Part shown: positions 45,160-54,495 of the stretch, piece by piece | How the letters are laid out: every line of letters begins with the position of its first letter | How positions within the stretch are numbered: the stretch's first letter is position 1 | From: Dromiciops gliroides | Lineage: Eukaryota > Chordata > Mammalia > Microbiotheria > Microbiotheriidae | Direction: 5' to 3' | DNA length: 64,000 bases | Assembly: GCF_019393635.1 (NCBI RefSeq) | Contig: NC_057861.1 | Coordinates: 54,201,532 to 54,265,531 of the forward strand | Position numbers and translations under genes: made by a program | The notes under the pieces: generated by a model | Told to the model about the DNA's origin: nothing | The model's input: the letters and a program-made list of their open reading frames with translations, nothing else | Databases searched by the model: none

Positions 45160-45751
45160 ATGAGGGGTTCACTTCTGGCTTTGCTCCTGCTCTTGCCAGT
45201 GATGTTTCCTGTGCTGAGAGGAGAGCCCCCCAAGAAGGGGCAAGCAGATGGCAATGCCAAGTTACCACCAACTGTGGCCAAGAGCCTGGTGGCCCAGGAC
45301 CAGAGGAGGGAGAGGTCAGAGAAGCTTCTTAATTCAGATGGGGAAAATCCTCACAATGGAGCTTCATCCCCAAGGAGCCAAAAGACCCCTGGGAGTGAGG
45401 TCCACCTCCCTTGGCCCTTGTTTGCCCAGGATGGCAGTGCCTCTGATCTATGGACTGGGCCTAAGCCCCACCCTTGGTCCTTGGGGGGCCTAAAAAACCC
45501 AGTGTGCTGGGTAAAAGTGGGCAGGGGTGGTGACAGGGCCACAGGCCCCCTCCAGGTGGTGGGGGCTCTCAGTGGTTATGAGAGGGGCTTTGTGGAAGCG
45601 CTGAGACAGGCCCGCTGGGACCAAGACCTGGCCACCTTTGGGATCTGCCCCCCGGGGGGCACAGGAGTTGCTCACCTCTCTCTACAGCGTTTGAGGGCGC
45701 GGCTGGTGGAGCCGGGCGGGTGGAGCCTCGTGGTTCTACATCTGGAAGAAG
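45160..45751 (+). CDS. AMH: AMH exon 1
   Basis: Residues 1-197 plus one base. Signal peptide, a variable Ser/Pro/charged stretch (about residues 25-110), then the conserved prodomain start. Donor GTAGGT. Confidence 0.95.
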
Positions 45752-48700
45752 GTAGGTCTGCTGTGGATGCAGCATCCTTAGCGGGAAGGCTGGAGAACAT
45801 TTTAGGGGTGGCGGGGAGTCATCTCCTGTCTTGCAGCCAGCCTTGGAGGCTTCTGCTAGAAAGTATTGTGTGTCTCTAGGTCCTCACGAAGGGGCTGATC
45901 CAGGATGCTCTGATCCCAGCAAGGGGAAGGCCAGAGGGCTCTCCCATCTAACTTGGGAGTGCCATTAGCTTGGTCCTCTGGTCCAGAGAGTGCTTGGGGT
46001 TCCGAATGAGAGGACTGGGTTTTGATTACTCCTGCTAGTAGGTCTCGGCTGCCCCTTTGGGTCCTGGTTCATCCTTTGTTAAAAAAAAAAAAAAAAGTAA
46101 GGGAGGGGCAGCTAGGTGGCACAGTGGATAAAGCACCAGCCCTGGATTCAGGAGGACCTGAGGTCAAATGTGACCTCAGACACTTGACACTAGCTGTGTG
46201 ACCCTGGGCAAGTCACTTAACCCTCATTGGCCTGCAGAAAAAAAAAAGAAAGAGTAGGGGATAAGACTAGCCCCAGAGCCTATAAATTCTCTCTAGCACC
46301 ACTATGAATTAGAGATTCATGGTTGGCTTTATTCATTGACCATGGCCCGAGCGATCTCCAAGTTTTGAATACTCTGGGCTTTAGAATGGATTTTTCAGAC
46401 CTTGGGTGGATTGAGGTGGAGGGAGGGGGGGGGGGGAGTTGGAACAGGGGTGGGGCAGAGGGGATGGCTAGAGTAAGGTCTGGGCTCCTAGCCCAATGTG
46501 TAGTATGCCAGGGCAGCCTGCTCAGGGAGTGACCAGCTAGACTTTGTCCAGGGCTGGGCTAGGGCCAGGCTCCTTTCTGTTGTCTCTAAGGGCAGGGGCT
46601 GGTGGGATTGCTTAAAAATGGGTTCTTAACCTGGGGTCTGCGGAGAGATTTCAGGGGGGGTCTGTGAACTTGAATATAAAGGGGAAATGTTACATCTTTA
46701 TCTTCACTAACCTCGAACTGGTTTAGCATTTCCTGCAAATAATGTTTGTTTGTGAAAACATTATTCTTGGTGGTGGGGGATCCCATAGGCTTTACCATAC
46801 TACCAGAGGGGCCCATGACACAAAAAGAGGTTAAGCAGATCTGTTCTTTTTTTTGTGGGGCAATGGGAGTTAAGTGACTTGCCCAGGGTCGCACACCTAG
46901 TAAGTGTCAAGTGTCTGAGGCTGGATTTGAATCCAGGGCCAGTGCTTTATCCACTGCGCCACCTAGCCACCCCCAAGCAGATCTGTTCTTAAAGATCCTA
47001 CAAAGGAAAACAAACCCCATCCAGCCTGGGCTCAGTGGCCCCTCAGTCTTAAGAACCAGCTTCAGAGCTCCAAGCACTGGGCAGAAGTCCCAGCGAGCTC
47101 AGCAGAGGAAGGACACCGGTTGGCCTCATGTCATAGAAACACTAGCTGAGTTATGAGGTCCAAGTCCTGGGCTCTGGATGCTGAGGTTGGAGGCGGGTTC
47201 TCCCAGCCCCAGGCAAAGTCACCATTCTGCATGACAAGGTCTCTTTTCCCTGGGCTGGAGGAAACTTTCAGCTTTCATCTGCTCTCAGGAAAACTGGAAG
47301 GGGCCTCAGAGACGCCTTAGTTCGGTCCTTTCCTGAGAAATCTGAAGCCCAAAGGGGGAAGAGACCTGTGGTGATAGAAAAGACACAGATAATAAATACA
47401 AAATTGAGACAGCAACTACACTGGCAATTTCACTGATAGACAATCCACTGTGTGAGACATGAACCTGGGTCTTCCTGGTTCTGAGGCCAGATCACTACCC
47501 ATGATGCCACACTGTCTCTCAATACAACATATGGTGGTTGTTTTAAAAAGCCATTATTTGGGGCAGCTAGGTGGTGCAGTGGATAGAGCCCTGGCCCTGG
47601 ATGCAGGAGGACCTGAGTTCAAATTCGGCCTCAAACACTTGACACTTACTAGCTGTGTGACCCTGGGCAAGTCACTTAACCCTCATTGCCTTGCGCAAAA
47701 AAAAAAAAAATTACAAATGTTTTTCCCCCCAAAAAACAATAAAACCAAAAAGCTACTGTTTTGGGCTTTAGCCCTTGTTTCTGTTGGGCACCTAGCCCTG
47801 ACCCCTTCTTCCCGATACCACCTGGGTAGATGGGAGGGAGGGAGCTTTAGGTAATCCACAAAAGCAGACAACTGGAGACTGACTCTTTTTCTCTGGTCTT
47901 CACCGTTGTGGTTTGAAATTTTGTTTGGAGTTTTTTGTCTTGTTTTTGTTTTGTTTGGGGCAACAAATGTCTGGCCGGCCAGAATTTTTATCCTCATGTT
48001 ATGGGAATGGAATTTAAAACTCAGGTCGAGTGATTTCTCCAAGGTCACTGGTAGAGATGAGGATCAAATGCAAGTTCTAGACTTTCCCACTAAGTCTCTC
48101 AGGAGCCCCTCTCTTCAGGGAGGCAGTAAGAGGTAGGGGGGTGATGTGCAGGATGGGGTGGCCTGATCTTAGAAATTCCAAGACCTCTCTTCATCTTCTG
48201 ACCAGTGACTTCAGTGGGCAGCCTTAGGGCATGCAAAGGACAGCGATTGGACCCTGCCTTCTGCTGCCAATGTCAACAGTTCTTTATGCCAGGCCCCATT
48301 CCTGGCCTCACTGGCCACTGGTTGGAGAGACCTGGCTCTGAGAAGAACCAAACCAGGGGAGGCTAAAGGCAGCTGAAACCTCACAGGAGAAAACAACCAC
48401 CTGTATCTTTCCAGCTTAGTCAGCTGGCCTGGAAGTTGGGAGACAAGGGTCTCGCTCTGTTGGTGGCCATGTTACTTCTCTAACCATGGCCCTGGTTTCC
48501 CCATTTATGAAAGAGGAAGGAAGTGCCCCCTTGTGATCCCACCGGGTGCTGTTACCAAAGTGTCATGGGGAAGGCCTGGCCTTGAGTCCCAGCTCTTTTC
48601 TGAGAACAACCTGTGTGACCTGGGACAAGCTTCTTAGCCTCACCAAGCCTCATCTGTAAAATGGGAGAGTTAAATTGGACCCCTTCTAGTCCTGAAATCC

Positions 48701-51700
48701 TATGAGCCTAAAATGTGTAAGGATCATTAGGGGGAAAAGATGAAACTGGAGAGCTAGAATTCTTCAGAGGACAGAGGCTCAGGTCACAGACTTAGAGCTT
48801 AGAAGGGGCCCTAGAAGTCAAATCTTCTAGTCTCCTCATTTTACAGAGGGAGCCCATGTGCCCAAGCACACATGAGAGTAAAGGGTAGACTTGGCATTTT
48901 AATTGAGGGTCTCTCTTTCCCCTGATTCTGGGTTGTTTTTTTTGCGGGGCAATAAGGGTTAAGTGACTTGCCCAGAGTCACACAGCTAGTAAGTGTCAAG
49001 TGTCTGAGGTCGAATTTGAACTCAGGTCCTCCTGAAACCAGGACCAATGCTTTATCCACTGTGCCACCTAGCTCCCTCCTCCTCTCCCTGATGGGGCCTT
49101 TTGCTTGGGAAGCTTATGGCTCCACAGAGGGTGAAGCCCATCCTGCCCCAAGAAGTCCTGGGAGAAGAGAGTTCCTGGGGTGTCTCCCCCCCCTACCCCG
49201 GCACAGCTCCCTCACACCTGCCCATGTCCTGCAGTGACATGGGAGCCCGAGTTGAGCCTGTGGTTCCAGGAGCACCCCCCACCACTTCAAGGAGCCGGCA
49301 GCCCAGAGCTGGCCCTGCTGGTGCTGTATCCTGGGCCAGGGAGAGGCGAAATCCGGCCTGGGCAGGAGTTCCAGGTCACTGGAGCCGGACTACACGCTGG
49401 GCAGGTACAGACTGGGTGGGGAAGGAGGGAGCCTGAGGCTGGAGCTGGGGTGATAATGAGCATGCTGTCTTCTGAACCCTCATGGGGAACCCTCGCTATC
49501 AGAGACTAATGCCAACCCCCTCACCCCCCAGCACTGGAAAGAGGACCTGAGTGCTAATGTTGGGGCTTCTTGGAGCATAGTCAGGTCAAAGATTCAGGAG
49601 AAGGGCCTTGGAGTAACACCCGGGTGCCCATTCCCAGGTCTGGGCTGGTTTCTAGAGCCTAAACTTGTTTGCAAGTCCTGCTGAGGCTTTGCCTCTCAAG
49701 GGCAGAGCTGGGTTTCCCACTCCAATTCTTTGACGAGAATTCAGCTTTGCTGAGTCCTGGGGTGTTAGAATGCCAGCTCCCCAGTCCCCGTCCATTTGTC
49801 CAAGGAGGCGGGGGGGGGGTGTCCTGGGGCAGGATGATTCCCAGAATCTGCCCTTCTGGCCAGGCTGCCCTTGGAGCTGGGGTCCCACCCCGCCCCCATC
49901 CCCTCCCCAGGCAGTATCCCTTGTTAGTGATAGGGGTGGAGGCTGGCTCAGGCTGGAGATCAAGCCGGGATCTATGATGAGGAAGCACCCACTGTCCAAG
50001 GGTGAAGGGAGCAGGCTGGGGTGGAAGGTCACTGGAGCCTCCGTGTGCCGCAGACTGCTGTTCAAGTGTGGGTGGGACCCTCCCTTCCAGATCTGGGCCC
50101 GGGCTTGCTCCGGGAGGGCCTGGACCACTGAGCAGACAGCACGTCTTCTCCCCTGTCTCTGCAGAGCCTCTGTGTCTCCTTGGACACCCAATACCTGGTG
50201 CTGGCTGTGGATGGAACAGCTGGTGATGGGCTCTCCCTTGCTTTGCAGCCCCTGGGTGGAGCTGGTACGGAGGGTCAGAATTGGGGGGGAGCAGCTGGGC
50301 TAGGGACCGGGACACTTTCGGTCTCGTGGGAAGGGGGCTAGGGGCAGCCAGCTGGGGCCCCCCAGGGAGGAGGTGGGGGCTGGGAAGCAAGACCCCTGAG
50401 CCGGGGCCCTGGCTCTTGCCTGACCCCAGACTGCATTCTGCGCGCAGCCACTGCAGGCCCCTCTCTGGCCACCCCTGCACTCCAGGCCCTGCTCTTTGGT
50501 CTCGACCACAAGTGCTTCACGAGGATGACCCCAGTCCTGCTCTTGCTGCAGCGGCACAGCTCGGGGGCTAAGCCCAACCCCAGTCCTCTCCCAGCGGAGG
50601 GCCGGCTAGACACGGCACCGTACCCACTGCCCAGGTGTGCAGGGGCCTGGGGGGAGTGGGCAAGCCTGGGGCTCATTCCCTGGCCTCCCTGACCCGTAGG
50701 CCCGTTGGGTGGGTAGGAGAGCTGAGACACCCAGGGAAGGGCAGGTTGTTCCCCTGAACCACAGTGAGGTGGGTGTTAGTCTCTGGTCTATCTCCGAGGG
50801 GCTGGGGGTGAGTCTAGACCTGCAGGGGCCCCCGGCTGAGAACAGCCCCCCAGCCTTGTGTTTTTCCTTGTCCCCAGGCCATCATCCCAGCCACCTGCCA
50901 CAGCAGCCTCCCCGAGTCCCACAGACCCCTTCCTGGAGACCCTGACCCGCCTGGTCCGAGGAGTCCTAGGCCCTCCTTCCAGCCCCCACCCGCTGCGCCT
51001 GGCCCTGGACCCTGAGGCCCTGGAGGCCCTCCCATATTGGGTTTTCAATCTCAGCGACCCTGCCACCCTGGAACAATTGGTGGAGTCGGAGGATCCACTG
51101 TTGCTCCTGTTTCCTGTGGGAAGCCCGGCTCTGCTGGAAGACCTGGCCCGACGATGGCAGGCCCGGGAGGGTCCAGCCCAGCACTTGGCGGGCAAGCTGC
51201 AGACTGTGGCGAAGGAGCTGCTGGGCCTGCCTGCCCTGCAACCCCATGCTGAGCTCCTGCACCAACTTTTGGCCCTCTGCACAGCCCCTACTAACAGCAG
51301 CGGAGGCGGCGGCCAGACCGAGGGGCAGGCCCAGGCCCCGGCCAGCCAGCTCCGGGCCCTGCTGCTGCTGAAGGCCCTGCAGAGCCTGAAGGCCGAGTGG
51401 CGAGAGAGGAGGAAGGCTTCCCGGGCCCTCCGAAGTGCCAGGCTGGGAAGGGATGGTACGTGCCGGCTTCAGGAGCTGAGTGTGGACCTACGGGCCGAGA
51501 AATCCGTGCTCATCCCAGAGACTTACTTGGCCAACAACTGCCAGGGCCCCTGCCGCTGGCCGCAGTCTGACCGAAGCCCCAACTACAACAACCACGTGGT
51601 GCTGCTGCTAAAGATGCAGGAGAGAGGGGAGCCCCTGGGCCGGTCCCCCTGCTGCGTGCCCACTGCTTATGCTGGGAAGACTCTCATCAGCCTCTCTGAA

Positions 51701-51760
51701 GAGGGCCTGAGTGCCCGCCTCATGCCCAACATGGTAGCTACAGAGTGTGGTTGCCGGTAG
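45160..51760 (+). CDS. AMH: AMH, anti-Mullerian hormone (gene span, five exons)
   Basis: Exons 45160-45751, 49235-49404, 50165-50264, 50430-50634 and 50878-51760 give 1950 bases, 649 aa (643 if exon 4 starts at 50448). The start [21 protein letters not shown] is a signal peptide. The prodomain holds conserved blocks: [53 protein letters not shown] and [13 protein letters not shown]. The processing site is RALR before SARLG, leaving a 108-residue C-terminal TGF-beta domain with seven Cys and the end [12 protein letters not shown] is a secreted dimer that signals through AMHR2 and causes Mullerian duct regression in males. Human AMH is 560 aa; most of the extra length is in exon 1. Intron 1 is about 3.5 kb and carries SINEs; human introns here are short. 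Confidence 0.97.
46106..46254 (+). repeat. Marsupial short SINE (CATTG subtype) in AMH intron 1
   Basis: GGGGCAGCTAGGTGGCACAG to CCTCATTGGCCTGC then A run. Confidence 0.92.
46618..46984. repeat. hAT-like DNA element with a SINE in its end
   Basis: Left end GGGTTCTTAACCTGGGGTC; right end GAGGTTAAG just before the SINE at 46848-46974. Confidence 0.55.
46848..46974 (-). repeat. Marsupial short SINE, slightly shortened
   Basis: Antisense; duplication AAGCAGATCTGTTCTT on both sides. Confidence 0.92.
47560..47710 (+). repeat. Marsupial short SINE (CATTGCC subtype)
   Basis: GGGGCAGCTAGGTGGTGCAG to CCCTCATTGCCTTGCG then A run. Confidence 0.92.
48575..48712 (+). repeat. MIR-type SINE fragment
   Basis: CCTGTGTGACCTGGGACAAG and TCATCTGTAAAATGGGAGAG. 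Confidence 0.6.
48933..49075 (-). repeat. Marsupial short SINE
   Basis: Antisense copy ending 160 bases before AMH exon 2. Confidence 0.92.
49235..49404 (+). CDS. AMH: AMH exon 2
   Basis: Completes Val, then [18 protein letters not shown] to GAGLHAGQ. Human has VTWEPTPSLRFQEPPP. Acceptor TCCTGCAG, donor GTACAG. Confidence 0.95.
50165..50264 (+). CDS. AMH: AMH exon 3
   Basis: [20 protein letters not shown] to LQPLGGA plus one base. Acceptor CTCTGCAG, donor GTACGG. Confidence 0.93.
50430..50634 (+). CDS. AMH: AMH exon 4 (two possible acceptors)
   Basis: [20 protein letters not shown] is the conserved core. The acceptor after TGACCCCAG (start 50430) has the better pyrimidine tract; GCGCGCAG (start 50448) is 18 bases on, keeps frame, and gives a length closer to human. 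Donor GTGTGC. Confidence 0.85.
50878..51760 (+). CDS. AMH: AMH exon 5, end of prodomain, cleavage site and TGF-beta domain
   Basis: Acceptor TGTCCCCAG. Cleavage RALR/SARLG. The mature part has Cys at CRLQEL, NNCQGPC, PCCVP and ECGCR. Stop TAG 51758-51760. Confidence 0.96.
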
Positions 51761-52406
51761 GCTCGGCCAACCCCGTCAAGTCCTGGCTGCCTGCCTGCCG
51801 TTGATGCCTCCGCCTCATCGCCCCATCCTGACCTGACTCTGGCTAGTGGCCTTCCCCTCCCTGCCCCCACTACCCACATCTAACCCACCTGCCTGCCTGG
51901 AACCTCTCTCTGGATTCTGGGCAGGCTGCCCCTCACCACCATCGCTCCATCCCCACAGTAGCCTCCGAGATGGGGAGGTCCCTAGCATCGGCCCTCTCCT
52001 CAGCCCCAACGGATGGCCTATATATGGGGCTAAGGCCCTGCCTGCCCTCTGTGGTAGCCAGGCCAGGCCTTCTCCCCTCACCCCCTCCTTCCCTCCCCTA
52101 GCCTCCTTTTGTACCTCCCCACCCTCACTAAGCCAGTGCCCACAGCAGGCCCGGAATGAGAGGATCTGGGCCAGGGGGTGGAGTCACAGCTATCCAGGTC
52201 TTTGCTGTGGGCACTGTATTGGGCACGAGAGCAGCCCCGGACACTAGTGTCAGTGGAGAGAGGTGGGATTGGGCCCAGAGCTGGTTGGGGCAGCACCCAA
52301 ACAGGCTCTTTGTGCTCAGGAAGTATCCAGCCCGACCGTGGCACTGAGAGAAGATGGGAGCCCAAAGCCTGCTCCATATTTATTTGGATCAACTGCAACA
52401 TTGTTC

Positions 52407-52412
52407 AATAAA
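52407..52412 (+). terminator. AMH: AMH polyadenylation signal AATAAA
   Basis: First AATAAA past the AMH stop, giving a 3' UTR of about 670 bases, longer than I recall for human AMH (about 0.1 kb). Confidence 0.6.
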
Positions 52413-52566
52413 GGAAAGAATTTGGCTGATGGCTGTGACCAGTGGAGGCGTCAGAGGGGAGGGGGGGAGGCTGAGCTCTGTGAGGCAAAGCTGATGGCTC
52501 GGACCTGTCTACCCTCTCTTACTCTGCTCTTCCCCTATAGGTCTGGTGGTCTGGTCAGCTGTGGGG

Positions 52567-52755
52567 AGGAGATGACCAGGACTGAGGGAAGGGGGGAAGA
52601 GGAGAGGAAAGGAAGGGGGGAAAGGGGGGAGAGAGGGAGACAGAGAGAGAGGGAGAGAGGAAGAGGAAGGGAGAAGAAGGAGAGACAGAGACAGAGAGTA
52701 AAGGGTAAAGAAGAGAGGGAGAAGAGAGGAGAGAAAGAGAGGGAGAGGAGAGACT
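52567..52755. repeat. Purine-rich tract of about 190 bases
   Basis: The plus strand is almost wholly G and A with GGGAGA-like units and only scattered C or T. It follows the AMH polyadenylation signal. Confidence 0.85.
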
Positions 52756-52979
52756 TCCCCACCGTGTGCCCTGCCCACCCAACACCCCCACACACACCAG
52801 TACCCCCACACACACATAACACACTCAAACCTGCCACTCCTTCCCTTGTTCTAGCTCCCAGCTCAGCTCTCTTCTAGAAGCCCACTCCCCTGAGAAACTT
52901 CCCCAGCTGGGAGATAGTCCTTCCTCCTCCCCCATTACCCTAGTGGCTGGAAGACCCCGCACCCCCACTCTCTAAGGCA

Positions 52980-53160
52980 AAGCTTCTGAAACTGTGGGTC
53001 ATGACCCCATCTGGGGTCACCGTAACTGAATGTGGGGGTTCTGAAAAATTTGGGAAGAAATGTTTGATTCGTGTGCCTATTTTATATACCTACATACCCC
53101 GGGGTTGTGTAGACATTTCTCAGGCACAAGTGGGTTGTAAGTGGGAAAAGTTTAAGAAGC
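52980..53160. repeat. Non-autonomous DNA transposon (same family as 18008-18165)
   Basis: Left end GCTTCTGAAACTGTGGGTC, interior GAAAAATTTGGGAAG, right end AAAAGTTTAAGAAGC; the ends are inverted repeats. Confidence 0.7.
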
Positions 53161-53527
53161 ACCGACCTAAAGTAAAGAAAATTCCTTCCTGGCCTTGGGA
53201 GGTGCAGCCAGAGGGAGCCGTGGAGCTGGTGCCCTTAAGGACCTGCTTGCCCGCCCCCCCTTCCCTTCCTCTCCCTCAGCTGCTTTTTTTGGGGGGGGGG
53301 ATCAGGTGATTTGCCCAGGCAGGGCCTCGGCCTCCACATGGCCAGGGCCTCTGGAGTTCTCCCAGGACCCAGGCAGAGGGAATGTCAGTACACAGCTTCG
53401 GTGCTCTAGCTCAGGCCCAGACCCAGACCCAGACCCAGACCTAGGCTGGTGGAAGGGGTTAAGCTGGCATCTGTATGCTCAGAAATAACCCTGCAATAAG
53501 CTTGGAGGCTGGCGTTATTTTAAGTAT

Positions 53528-53537
53528 TCGCTTTAAT
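53528..53537 (-). terminator. JSRP1: Probable JSRP1 polyadenylation signal (ATTAAA, minus strand)
   Basis: GCTTTAATAA reads TTATTAAAGC on the minus strand, giving ATTAAA about 405 bases past the stop. No AATAAA is closer on that strand. Confidence 0.4.
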
Positions 53538-53940
53538 AATCAGATCAGGTGTAACAGGTAAGCCGCCTCCCGAGGCTGAGGTGGGGGCAGGATCCGGGCT
53601 TGCCACGGTGGCAGGGCTGGGCAGGGGCCAGCCAGGTAGGGGGTAGCTCTAGAGCCCCAGCAGAGAGGCCACGCTCACCCCCCACACTCCTGGTCAGCCC
53701 CCACCAGTCAGAGCAGTCCCTCATTTTCTACAAGGGGACACTGAGGTCCAAGTCACACAAAGAGGAACCAGGTAATATATGTACCCAGATTTGAGCCCAG
53801 GCTGTGAGCAGAAGTCCCGGGGCCAGGGGTGGGGTAGCCAGGCTGCACAGATCAGGAAAGATGGGAGCCGGGGGGCCTGCTGCCAGGCCGCAGGGGTGTG
53901 GTGCCCTCTGGGAGCTGGGGATGGGCCTGCTGGGCCCTCC

Positions 53941-54495
53941 TCAGTCCCTCCGCTTCCCTTCTCGGTGCTTCTGTTTGGGGAAGAACCTGTCCCTGTCCTC
54001 GCGCTTCTCACGCCCCTCACGCCCTCGATGCTCTTCCCTCTTGCTCTGGGCTCTTTCCCGGGCCTTCTTGGAGTCCTCCCGCCTGCCCAGGTGCTTGTGC
54101 TCCCGCTCCCGCTCCCAGGGCCTGCGAGGAGCCTCCTCAGCCCCTTCTCGGCGAGGCCGCAGCCCGTGGCCGCCCTCCTTCCTCTCCCGCCATGGGGGCT
54201 CGGCCCTCTCCTCTCTGAAGCCCTTCTTGTTCCTGGCCTTCTCCTCCTTCTTGGGCAGTGCTGCCCAGGATGGCTTCTCAGGCCCAGCCGCCTCGGAGCT
54301 GGAGGGGGTGTCCTCGGGCAGGATGGCTGCTTCTGGGGCCGGGGCAGGGCTCACCTTCCCCTCTGCCTCCTGCCCCTTGGGTTCCTGTTCTTTGGGTGGG
54401 GCCTCCTTGACCCAGGCAGGCTCGGGCCTCTCTTTCACGTTGGCCTTGGGCCCAGGAGGTGGGGCTGGTGCCTTCCCCCAGTCTCTGGGCTTGGA
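53941..54495 (-). CDS. JSRP1: JSRP1 coding exon 6, basic C-terminal tail and stop
   Basis: SKPRDWGKAPAPPPGPKANV, then Glu/Lys/Arg-rich sequence to FFPKQKHREGKRRD and TGA (53941-53943). Acceptor CTTCCAACAG. Confidence 0.9.
   Translation of the reverse strand, partial: SKPRDWGKAPAPPPGPKANVKERPEPAWVKEAPPKEQEPKGQEAEGKVSPAPAPEAAILPEDTPSSSEAAGPEKPSWAALPKKEEKARNKKGFREERAEPPWRERKEGGHGLRPRREGAEEAPRRPWEREREHKHLGRREDSKKARERAQSKREEHRGREGREKREDRDRFFPKQKHREGKRRD

Noticed and set aside
49652-50480. Antisense frames of 179 and 273 residues in AMH introns 2-3.
   Set aside because: GC-rich shadow frames crossing AMH exon 3 with no recognisable domain or splice support.
52263-52877. A 204-residue plus-strand frame after AMH.
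   Set aside because: Its middle is a translation of the purine tract (Glu/Arg/Gly) and it overlaps the AMH 3' UTR and poly(A) site.
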